Origin: CAZKXU01 sp964556665 | GTDB taxonomy: Bacteria > Bdellovibrionota_C > UBA2361 > CAZKXU01 | Direction of reading: 5' to 3' | Length of the DNA stretch: 21,476 nucleotides | Assembly (NCBI GenBank): GCA_964556665.1 | Contig: CAZKXU010000059.1 | Coordinates: forward strand, 1-21,476 | Shown: in pieces, positions 1-7,177 of the stretch | Numbering within the stretch: the first letter of the stretch is position 1 | Layout of the letters: every line of letters begins with the position of its first letter | Made by a program: the position numbers and the translations under genes | Notes under the pieces: generated by a model | The model's input: only the letters and a program-made list of their open reading frames with translations | Told to the model about the DNA's origin: nothing | Database searches by the model: none

Positions 1-2
1 GG

Positions 3-95
3 TGGGGCAACGATGTGATGCTAGACGTGAAAAAACTTATTTGGAGGAGCACTATTTACGGAGATATAGCTGAATCCAGCTACGACACGATTTAG
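3..95 (+). CDS. 3' end of an unidentified upstream gene (partial)
   Basis: This frame is open from the window edge to a TAG at 93-95 and would encode the last 30 residues of a protein ending in ESSYDTI. The end has mixed charged and hydrophobic residues (a segment reading MLDVKKLIWRSTIYGD) and I cannot assign it to a family. The stop codon overlaps a weak AGGA ribosome-binding site for the Nudix gene starting 13 bases later, which is what one expects of an operon partner. The frame at 2-73 is also open from the edge, so the choice rests on spacing and residue composition only. Confidence 0.4.
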   Translation, partial: WGNDVMLDVKKLIWRSTIYGDIAESSYDTI

Positions 96-107
96 GATAA
101 TGAATAT

Positions 108-692
108 ATGCTACTGCAAGTTAAAAGAAGCGCCGTACAACCTGAACGTGGGCCATATCATCAGGAAGTCGCAGTTACCGTTTGGCAAACTGTAGAGGTA
201 GCCTATGACTACTCCGGCACAGGAGTTATTATTCATGATGAACGCGCTGCTAGGTTCCTAATGCAGCAAAAGGATGGTGGCCATCCCCTCCCTGAAGCAC
301 GCAACACACTCTCTATATTTGGAGGTAAACTCGAAAAGGGAGATGCTCCATTTTCAGGTTTGTGCAGAGAGCTACATGAGGAATTTGGATGCGCCAGATC
401 GCGGGCATTAGTATGTCTTCATACTCTGCCATGGCATATCTTTAAACAGCTGCCCTGGTATACTTCTAAACAGTACAGCGCCTATATTTTTGTAGCACGT
501 ATACCAGATTTAGTATTTGATGAGTTAGCAGATCTGACGGCGAGGCCTGGCGCCATACTAGAAGGAGGTGCAGCTGTAAAAACAAGATATGAGCTTGAAA
601 CGGCCTTAAGTGACTCAAGTCGCTTTCTTAAAGGAGTCGATCTTATGCTTTCTACTTATCTATCGCAAACTACTGGACCGGCCACTTTATAA
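108..692 (+). CDS. Nudix hydrolase family protein
   Basis: A 194-residue cytoplasmic protein of the Nudix superfamily, whose members hydrolyse nucleoside diphosphates linked to another moiety using Mg2+ or Mn2+. The Nudix box lies at about residues 72-95 and follows GX5EX7REUXEEXGU closely (GKLEKGD, then seven residues, then RELHEEFGC). The first conserved Glu is Asp here; the catalytic REUxEE core is intact. The N-terminal strand region (about 33-60, VIIHDERAARFLMQQKDGG) fits the start of the Nudix fold. The substrate cannot be deduced. AGGA about ten bases upstream supports the ATG at 108. The gene probably shares a transcript with the partial gene before it, and ends 48 bases from the convergent regulator gene with no clear terminator hairpin between them. 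Confidence 0.8.
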   Translation: MLLQVKRSAVQPERGPYHQEVAVTVWQTVEVAYDYSGTGVIIHDERAARFLMQQKDGGHPLPEARNTLSIFGGKLEKGDAPFSGLCRELHEEFGCARSRALVCLHTLPWHIFKQLPWYTSKQYSAYIFVARIPDLVFDELADLTARPGAILEGGAAVKTRYELETALSDSSRFLKGVDLMLSTYLSQTTGPATL

Positions 693-740
693 GCATCCTC
701 AACAACTTAACTACCTTAAGACAGTAACTACCAAAAGACC

Positions 741-2807
741 CTACACCTCTCTGTCCATTCCGAATTTTTGAAGTCTATAGCGAAAGGATCGAAAGTTTAC
801 ACCTAAAAGATCTGCCGCCTTTTTTTTACCGCCATTAGAGTTTACTAATGCCACCTCTAGGTAGCGCCTCTCTATACATGACAATATTTCATCCAGGTTG
901 ACTGGCAATTCAAGATTTTCTGTGACAATAATCTCAGTTATCTTTCCGGTTTTTGGCTTAATCGCTCCATTGTCCCCTTCAACTGCAGCACGCACCGTAT
1001 CTGGTAGATGCTCAGCTAAGATCGCTTCGCCGCCCAAGACTACGGCTCGTTCTAAAATATTCTCAAGCTCCCGTACGTTTCCTGGGTAGTTGTATGACAT
1101 TAATAACTGCATCGTTGCAGGTGGAACTATCGGAATCCGATCGCTTGGCACCAGATTTTTAAGAATAGAGTTTACTAGAAGCGGAATATCATCCTTACGC
1201 TCATGTAATGATGGTAGCTGTAAGTTAATTACATTTAATCGATAGAAAAGATCCTCTCTAAACCTCTTCTCCTCAACCTCCTTCTTTAGGTTTTTATTAG
1301 TAGCAGCTATTATCCGTACATTGATGGGGATATCACGATTGCCGCCAACCGGGTGAACATTCTTCTCCTGAATAGCTCTAAGAAGCTTACTCTGCATGTG
1401 CAACGGCAGTTCCCCTATTTCATCTAGAAAGATCGTGCCGCCCTCAGCCTGGCGAAATAGTCCGATATAGTCAGAATCAGCGCCAGTAAAGGATCCCTTC
1501 TTATGACCAAAGAATTCACTCTCAATTAAATTCTCCGGTATGGCGCCACAGTTTACAGGAACAAATGGACCAACCGAGCGCTTACCACCAAGATGAATAG
1601 CCTTGGCTACCAACTCCTTACCTGTACCTGATTCACCATGTATAAGTACTGTGGCCTCTGACGGAGCGACTCGCGATATGAGGGAAAAGACCTTCTGCAT
1701 TACAGGACTTTCTCCTACGAACTCAGAGAGTTTAGTAGAAAAGATCTCTCCCTCCTCATTTTTGTTAGCCAAAAGACGAGCCATCCGTTCCTGAATCTTA
1801 AATTGCTCCTCAATCTCTCTTAGTTTGGTTACATCTTGAAAGATAAAGATTGTTCCACTCTGCTCTCCACTAGCTGAAAGTACCGGTCGGCGATGACATA
1901 CGATCCTAAGTGGAATCTTTGAATCATCTCTTACAAGATCCATCTCCACTTTACTAACATTAGCATCAGATGGTGCGCTCAATAATTCATGCATACTTTC
2001 AAGATTTTCTGTAACAGCAGAGAGAGGCTTACCAACTGCTAGGGCCTCACTAACCTTTAAAAGATCGCAAGCTGCTTGATTAATATTAACAATCGCTCCT
2101 TCTAGATCGGTTGCTACGACACCCTGACCTATGCCCTCTACTAATGCATTTTGGCGGCTATTAACCTCACTTAGCTCCTGCTGAGATCGCTGGGCCAGCA
2201 TATTTGTTGCCTTTAACTTAGTTGCAAGGAACGTGGTGGCAACTGATGTCAAAATCATTGCGGATAATAACCCTAAGACCTGCAAGACAACACCGCCCGT
2301 TGGGGCTTCTACAACTTGTCCGCCATCTGCCGGCTGTATATATCCACTCAACATTGCTAGCGCCAACAGACTATATGCTAAAATTGAGACAAATGAGGTA
2401 ACCAGGGCAACCTGTCTTGATACAAAAATTGCAGCAGTCATTACCAAAGGCAGGTACAGAAACAGGAACGGGCTGATAGGACCACCGGTCAAGTAGACGA
2501 TTCCTGAGATAATAACTATATCACTAGCAAGTTGAAGACCTCTAAAAATAGGACCAACCTGAGTACGCCAGATTACCCAAAATGCAGATAGTGCACAGTA
2601 TCCAAAAACAAGAGCTAGTGGCTTAAATATTAATTGTCGGGAGTGCTCTATATCGAGATCATAGGAGATACTGCACCAAGAGGCGACCAGAAGCGCCATG
2701 CCAAGAACGCAGATGCGTGCCGCAAGTAGCCAGCTGACATCGACTGGTCCAGAGGCAAAAATCTTTTGGCTATGTGTCCTGCCTTCCTGCTGCATAAAAA
2801 CCGACAT
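741..2807 (-). CDS. Membrane-bound sigma-54 activator: PilS-like sensor + PAS fused to AAA+/Fis domains
   Basis: A 688-residue protein. Residues about 27-200 hold six hydrophobic segments in the arrangement of the PilS sensor kinase N terminus, followed by a polar linker and a PAS domain (about 215-330). There is then no histidine kinase or receiver domain. A sigma-54 AAA+ domain starts at about residue 363, with Walker A GESGTGKE near 390, the sigma-54 contact loop GSFTGA (usually GAFTGA) near 436, Walker B TIFLDEIGE and the RFREDLFYRLNV region. A Fis-type helix-turn-helix closes the protein (about 645-685). It should sense a membrane or pilin signal and activate sigma-54 promoters directly. 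It lies downstream of pilB and pilC on the same strand, so pilus genes are the likely targets. AGG about five bases upstream supports the ATG at 2807; Met5 is an alternative. Confidence 0.88.
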   Translation of the reverse strand: MSVFMQQEGRTHSQKIFASGPVDVSWLLAARICVLGMALLVASWCSISYDLDIEHSRQLIFKPLALVFGYCALSAFWVIWRTQVGPIFRGLQLASDIVIISGIVYLTGGPISPFLFLYLPLVMTAAIFVSRQVALVTSFVSILAYSLLALAMLSGYIQPADGGQVVEAPTGGVVLQVLGLLSAMILTSVATTFLATKLKATNMLAQRSQQELSEVNSRQNALVEGIGQGVVATDLEGAIVNINQAACDLLKVSEALAVGKPLSAVTENLESMHELLSAPSDANVSKVEMDLVRDDSKIPLRIVCHRRPVLSASGEQSGTIFIFQDVTKLREIEEQFKIQERMARLLANKNEEGEIFSTKLSEFVGESPVMQKVFSLISRVAPSEATVLIHGESGTGKELVAKAIHLGGKRSVGPFVPVNCGAIPENLIESEFFGHKKGSFTGADSDYIGLFRQAEGGTIFLDEIGELPLHMQSKLLRAIQEKNVHPVGGNRDIPINVRIIAATNKNLKKEVEEKRFREDLFYRLNVINLQLPSLHERKDDIPLLVNSILKNLVPSDRIPIVPPATMQLLMSYNYPGNVRELENILERAVVLGGEAILAEHLPDTVRAAVEGDNGAIKPKTGKITEIIVTENLELPVNLDEILSCIERRYLEVALVNSNGGKKKAADLLGVNFRSFRYRLQKFGMDREV

Positions 2808-2834
2808 TTACCTAACTCTGCATTATTATGATTT

Positions 2835-2904
2835 AACCACAGAGGTCACGGAGGGCACAGAGGAGGAACTTTTTTTCTTTGTGTCCTACGTGACCGCTGT
2901 GGTT
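2835..2904. repeat. Imperfect inverted repeat with CCACAGAGG-type arms
   Basis: The left arm starts at 2835 (AACCACAGAGGTCACGGAGG) and the right arm ends at 2904 (ACGTGACCGCTGTGGTT). They pair over about 27 bases with roughly four mismatches around a loop containing a T run. It fills most of the 108-base gap between pilC and the fusion regulator. The CACAGAGG.CACGGAGG.CACAGAG pattern resembles a repeat I remember from intergenic hairpins of many unrelated bacterial phyla. On the minus strand, the direction of transcription, the hairpin is not followed by a T run, so it is not an obvious terminator for pilC. Confidence 0.75.
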
Positions 2905-2915
2905 CATCCTATCCC

Positions 2916-4136
2916 TTATCCCACCACCGAGCCCAACTTAAAGATTGGCAGATACATGGCTATAACCAATCCACCGATAATCGCGCCTAAAAATAGGATC
3001 ATAATTGGCTCAATTAAACTTTTCATCGCGCCAACAGCGTTGTCAACTTCGGACTCATAAAAATCAGCAATTTTTTGCAGCATCGCATCCATGGAGCCAG
3101 TTGACTCTCCGACACTTATCATCTGTACTACCATAGGAGGAAATACCGCTGAGTCGTTTAGTGGTGCTACCATCGACTTACCCTCTGAGATACTTACTCT
3201 GGCGCGCATAACATCACGCTCGACTACCTTATTGCCTGCTGTTTTACCGCAGATACTTAGCGCATCTAAAATTGGCACACCTGAGCTAATCATTGTGCTT
3301 AAGGTGCGTGTAAAACGAGCGACTGCCACCTTCTTTATGATATCACCAAATATCGGGAGTTTTAGAAGAAGCGGGTGAATAACCTCCTGACCTCTAGGAG
3401 TTTTTAGAGATTTAACTACAAATCCTAGAATACCACCAGCGGTACCAAATATTGTAAACCAGTTTCTAACAACAAAGTTTGAGAGGTTAATTACTAACTG
3501 TGTTGGAAGAGGGAGGGCTGAACCAAAATCGGAGAATAACTCTGCAAATGTAGGAATTACAAATATAAGTAATACAGAGGTTACAATTACTGCCGCGGCC
3601 ACTACTACACCAGGATAGATCATCGCAGTTTTCACCTCGCGCTTTAATTTCATCGCTTTTTCCTGGTGCTCTGCTAAGCGCGCTAGGATTATATCTAGAA
3701 TACCACCGCTCTCACCAGCTGCTACCATATTGACATATAGATCATCGAACGCCTCAGGATGTTTTCGCAAACCGTCGGAGAGTGTTCCTCCTGATTCAAC
3801 CGTTTCCTTGACATCACTCATTACCTTTCTAAAAACCTTGCTGTCATGCTGGTTTGCCAAAATTCCAAGGGCCTGCACCATCGGAAGGCCGCTATCAATC
3901 ATAGTTGCAAACTGACGGGTAAAAAGCACCACATCCTTGCCACTGACTTTTGGACCAAAGCCAGGGATCTTAAGTTCCATCTCCAAACCTTTTCCTTTTT
4001 CACGGATGCGACTGGCATTTGGAATAATCCGCTGCCCCTTTAGGTGGTTAAATACCGACTGAACATCCCTAGCCTCCATCTCACCTGAGACTTTCTTTCC
4101 TAGCGCATTTTTACCTTCCCATACAAAAACTGTCAT
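2916..4136 (-). CDS. pilC: Type IV pilus inner-membrane platform protein PilC
   Basis: A 406-residue polytopic inner-membrane protein of the PilC/GspF family, the platform that couples the pilus ATPase to pilin insertion. It has two repeated cytoplasmic T2SSF domains: the first at about 70-195 (VLFTRQFATMIDSGLPMVQAL) and the second at about 270-395 (FTRTLSTMISSGVPILDALS), both carrying the family's F.R....MI.SG.P motif. Hydrophobic segments lie at about 168-200, 222-245 and 372-400. The N-terminal W.G.n..G....G motif (FVWEGKNALGKKVSGEMEA) is typical. A strong AGGAG seven bases upstream fixes the ATG at 4136. It follows pilB on the same strand after 140 bases; pilT, often between these two genes in deltaproteobacteria, is absent. 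Confidence 0.93.
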   Translation of the reverse strand: MTVFVWEGKNALGKKVSGEMEARDVQSVFNHLKGQRIIPNASRIREKGKGLEMELKIPGFGPKVSGKDVVLFTRQFATMIDSGLPMVQALGILANQHDSKVFRKVMSDVKETVESGGTLSDGLRKHPEAFDDLYVNMVAAGESGGILDIILARLAEHQEKAMKLKREVKTAMIYPGVVVAAAVIVTSVLLIFVIPTFAELFSDFGSALPLPTQLVINLSNFVVRNWFTIFGTAGGILGFVVKSLKTPRGQEVIHPLLLKLPIFGDIIKKVAVARFTRTLSTMISSGVPILDALSICGKTAGNKVVERDVMRARVSISEGKSMVAPLNDSAVFPPMVVQMISVGESTGSMDAMLQKIADFYESEVDNAVGAMKSLIEPIMILFLGAIIGGLVIAMYLPIFKLGSVVG

Positions 4137-4276
4137 ATTTTATCTCCTCGGTTTGCTTGAACTTTTCAAATCAATTGCAAGAATTACTCCTTTGCTTTCT
4201 CTACTTCCCCACTCCCTAAGTATTCGGGATATCAAGCAATTTGTTTCCTAATATATTTTCCTATGTACCCAAATTC

Positions 4277-5971
4277 CTAATCAGGCATTGTAACCCTTAA
4301 AACTTCCTCCACCGTGGTTACACCTTCCTTTAACCTTGCTAATCCTGAAGCACGCAAAGTCAGCATTCCTAGCCGCGCAGCCTCACGTTTAATCTCTGCT
4401 GCTGAAGCACCATTAAGTACAAACTCCTTTAACTCGTCATACATAGGCATGACCTCATATAGCGCTGTACGTCCCTTATAACCGGTGCCTGAACAGCGAT
4501 CACAACCTTTTCCTTGTTTAACCTTAATAAGCCTAGCTTCCTGTGCCGGAATGCCTATGTTCACTAAAATCTCCGGATTAACTTCAACTGTCTGGACACA
4601 GTTTGAACATACACGTCGTGCAAGCCTTTGAGCTAAAATGAGATTAATTGATGATGCCACCAAGAATGGCTCGATACCCATATTAAGCATGCGATTAATT
4701 GTAGAAGGAGCATCATTTGTATGCAGAGTAGAAAGCACAAGATGTCCGGTCAGTGAAGCCTTGATTGCAATCTCGGCAGTCTCATAATCTCTAATCTCGC
4801 CCACCATGATAACATTCGGATCCTGCCTTAAGAACGCTCTTAGTGCGGCAGCAAAATTAAACCCGATCTCTTCATGCATCTGCGCTTGATTAATTCCGGG
4901 TATGTTAAACTCCACCGGATCCTCTGCTGTACTGATATTAGTTCCTACTTTATTTAATTCGGCGAGTGCAGAGTATAGAGTAGTCGTCTTGCCGGATCCG
5001 GTTGGACCGGTAACCAAGACCATGCCGTGGGGTTTAGAAATTCCAGTCTTAAAATCCCTAAGCTGCCCGACTTCAAAACCTAATTTAGTCATATCTAGCT
5101 GAAGATTTGACTTATCGAGTAAACGCATACAAACCTTCTCTCCAAACAAGGTTGGTAGTACGTTAACGCGAAAATCCATCTCCTTACCGTTCCCAAGCTT
5201 AAGTTTAATACGACCGTCCTGAGGCAAGCGGCGCTCGGCGATATCTAGCTCAGACATGATTTTAATTCTGGAGGTAATCGCGTTCTTCAATTTGGGCGGA
5301 GGCTTCATGATCTCATATAGCACGCCATCAATACGGAAACGAACCCGAAAGGTTTTCTCATACGGCTCGACATGGATATCAGATGCGCGCTTTTTAATCG
5401 CATCAGTTAGGATTGCGTTTACAAGCTTCACTACAGGAGCATCCTCTGTTGCTCGCTCTAACTCTCCTAGATCAAGATCCTTCTCACCCTCTACAACTTC
5501 AACGTTATCATCAGAGAGATCGTTAATGATACTGTCATACGAAACATTACTGTCGTAGGCTTTTTCCTGCTTGTGCTTAACAGCAACCTCGGAGGCTAGT
5601 ACTACCTGAATATCAAGTCCGGTAATAAATTTAATATCATTCAGCGCCACGATGTTGGACGGATCGACCATAGCAATAGTCAGCGTCGTGTCCTTTTTAA
5701 CAAGTGGGACTAGTCCATGTTTCTGTGCTAAGTTTGCCGGAATAAGCTGTAGAATGGAGGGATCAAGATCATAATCATCCAACTGCACAACAGGAATACC
5801 GTACTGTTGACCAAGTGTCTGCAGTAGATCCTCTTCAGCTATGAAACCAAGCTTTACAAGATGCCCACCCAGAAAGCCACCACTAGTTTTGCAGGCATCA
5901 AGCGCCTGGGTAAGTTGCTCGGGCGTAATTAAGCCTGTGCGTACGAGTAACTCTCCTACTCTTGCAGACAT
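4277..5971 (-). CDS. pilB: Type IV pilus assembly ATPase PilB
   Basis: A 564-residue hexameric secretion ATPase that powers pilus extension. An MshEN/GspE-N domain occupies about residues 1-145, including paired helical motifs such as GELLVRTGLITPEQL. The ATPase core follows, with Walker A GPTGSGKTTT at about 320-330, the Walker B/Asp box region VIMVGEIRDYETAEIA and the His box LSTLHTNDAP. A zinc-binding tetracysteine (CSNC, later CDRC) sits near 450-490, as in PilB/GspE and not PilT. The length is normal for PilB. The strong AAGGAAGG just upstream supports the ATG at 5971. Its promoter lies in the divergent region shared with rpoH. Confidence 0.95.
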   Translation of the reverse strand: MSARVGELLVRTGLITPEQLTQALDACKTSGGFLGGHLVKLGFIAEEDLLQTLGQQYGIPVVQLDDYDLDPSILQLIPANLAQKHGLVPLVKKDTTLTIAMVDPSNIVALNDIKFITGLDIQVVLASEVAVKHKQEKAYDSNVSYDSIINDLSDDNVEVVEGEKDLDLGELERATEDAPVVKLVNAILTDAIKKRASDIHVEPYEKTFRVRFRIDGVLYEIMKPPPKLKNAITSRIKIMSELDIAERRLPQDGRIKLKLGNGKEMDFRVNVLPTLFGEKVCMRLLDKSNLQLDMTKLGFEVGQLRDFKTGISKPHGMVLVTGPTGSGKTTTLYSALAELNKVGTNISTAEDPVEFNIPGINQAQMHEEIGFNFAAALRAFLRQDPNVIMVGEIRDYETAEIAIKASLTGHLVLSTLHTNDAPSTINRMLNMGIEPFLVASSINLILAQRLARRVCSNCVQTVEVNPEILVNIGIPAQEARLIKVKQGKGCDRCSGTGYKGRTALYEVMPMYDELKEFVLNGASAAEIKREAARLGMLTLRASGLARLKEGVTTVEEVLRVTMPD

Positions 5972-5989
5972 TATCCTTCCTTAATGACT

Positions 5990-6017
5990 CAGATAAAAAT
6001 TGTTCCCTTATTGACAA
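5990..6017 (-). promoter_or_regulatory. Possible sigma-70 promoter of pilB
   Basis: On the minus strand TTGTCA (6012-6017) and TATCTG (5990-5995) are separated by 16 bases, about 20 bases before the pilB ATG. The match is moderate. No correctly spaced sigma-54 site was found in this gap. Confidence 0.35.
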
Positions 6018-6059
6018 TAATCGGCACCACTTGCTAACAACTTGAAATAAATGAATTTC

Positions 6060-6071
6060 CTGACTAGTCAG
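6060..6071. promoter_or_regulatory. 12-base perfect palindrome, possible operator
   Basis: CTGACTAGTCAG is perfectly self-complementary. It lies four bases upstream of the proposed rpoH -35 box, in the region divergent from pilB, a position suited to a dimeric regulator. A palindrome this short can occur by chance. Confidence 0.35.
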
Positions 6072-6074
6072 AAG

Positions 6075-6103
6075 TTGCAGTGACAAAAAATGTAAGTTAT
6101 TCT
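6075..6103 (+). promoter_or_regulatory. Probable sigma-70 promoter of rpoH
   Basis: TTGCAG (6075-6080) and TATTCT (6098-6103) are spaced by exactly 17 bases. Transcription would start near 6110, only a few bases before the ATG at 6116, so the message would be almost leaderless. No Shine-Dalgarno sequence precedes that ATG, which agrees with this. Confidence 0.5.
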
Positions 6104-6115
6104 TAGTGCTTACGC

Positions 6116-7177
6116 ATGGCTGGAAGAATAAAAAAAAACTCTAAAATCAAGGTTTCCACTTTACCCGAAGAGGAGCCTTCAACCTTGGATACTGATGTTC
6201 TATTAGACAAGGGAGAGAAGGATAATGTCATAGAGGTGCTCCCGGATGAGGTCAAGGGATATACCGTTGTTCCAGTCGAGCCTGAGTTAGATGAGGAGGA
6301 TGAGGCCAACGCTAGTAAGCCTGTACCGTTTGATCCTCTTAAAGTCTATCTTAGAGAGATTAGTCGTAATCTGCAGCTCAGTAGAGAGGAGGAGCATGAA
6401 CTTGCTCTCAAATATACAAAAGAGAAGGATATAGAAGCTGCCTATCGCTTAGTAAGTAGCAATCTCTGGTTAGTAGTCAAAATCGCCAAGGAGTATGAAC
6501 GCACGGCGCGTCAACTAATGGATCTTATTCAGGAGGGAAACATAGGTTTAATGGAAGCAGTTAAAAGCTTTGATCCTTACCGCGGTGTGCGCCTACCAAG
6601 TTACGCAGTCTGGTGGATTAGGGCTTATATTCTAAGATATCTGCTTGCAAACTGGAGAATGGTCAAGATTGGCACGACTCAAGCGCAGCGGAAACTATTT
6701 TTCAACCTTACTAAAGAGAAGGAGCGACTAGAAAAAGAGGGCTTTCGGCCTACACCAAAACTTATTGCTGAGCGCCTCGATGTTAAGGAAGGTGAAGTCG
6801 TCGAAATGGAACAACGGCTTGGCTCCTCTGATCTTAGTGTCGATGCGCCACTTCAAGAGGATTCAGATAGCAATCTTCTTTCTATACTGCCGGACGGCGC
6901 ACTCTCAGTCGATGAACTTCTCTCGCAGAAACAGACTAGAGCACTGATACAGGAAGCATTTATCGAATTTTTAACGACATTAAATGAAAAGGAACAGGCT
7001 ATTTTCAGAGAACGTCTTCTAAGTGAGGAAAAGGCCACACTAAATGACCTAGCCAGCCGCTTTTCTTTAAGCAAAGAACGGATACGACAGTTAGAGGAGA
7101 GGATCAAAGAGAAACTTAAAACATTCCTGCTTGATAAATTCGGTACAAGGCTTCAGGATGAGGGGATTAAAATATGA
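6116..7177 (+). CDS. rpoH: RNA polymerase sigma factor, RpoH (sigma-32) type
   Basis: A 353-residue sigma-70 family protein. After an acidic N-terminal extension of about 70 residues comes region 1.2/2.1 (DPLKVYLREISRN, near 77). Region 2.2-2.4 follows (IQEGNIGLMEAVKSF, then RLPSYAVWWIRAYI, about 140-180). The RpoH box QRKLFFNL lies near 190, and region 4.2 ends the protein with LNDLASRFSLSKERIRQLEE (about 305-335). The RpoH box separates it from RpoD and RpoS. It should direct heat-shock or envelope-stress genes. Its stop overlaps the ATG of the M23-like gene (ATGA at 7174-7177), so the two are translationally coupled. There is no ribosome-binding site before the ATG and no other Met in the first 70 residues. 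Confidence 0.9.
   Translation: MAGRIKKNSKIKVSTLPEEEPSTLDTDVLLDKGEKDNVIEVLPDEVKGYTVVPVEPELDEEDEANASKPVPFDPLKVYLREISRNLQLSREEEHELALKYTKEKDIEAAYRLVSSNLWLVVKIAKEYERTARQLMDLIQEGNIGLMEAVKSFDPYRGVRLPSYAVWWIRAYILRYLLANWRMVKIGTTQAQRKLFFNLTKEKERLEKEGFRPTPKLIAERLDVKEGEVVEMEQRLGSSDLSVDAPLQEDSDSNLLSILPDGALSVDELLSQKQTRALIQEAFIEFLTTLNEKEQAIFRERLLSEEKATLNDLASRFSLSKERIRQLEERIKEKLKTFLLDKFGTRLQDEGIKI

Noticed and set aside
2698..3060. A 120-codon plus-strand reading frame
   Set aside because: It is antisense to the start of the fusion regulator and the end of pilC and passes through the hairpin repeat; no family resemblance.
6020..6036. GGCACCACTTGCT upstream of pilB as a sigma-54 promoter
   Set aside because: The GG and GC are eight bases apart instead of ten, and the site is on the strand leading to rpoH instead of pilB.
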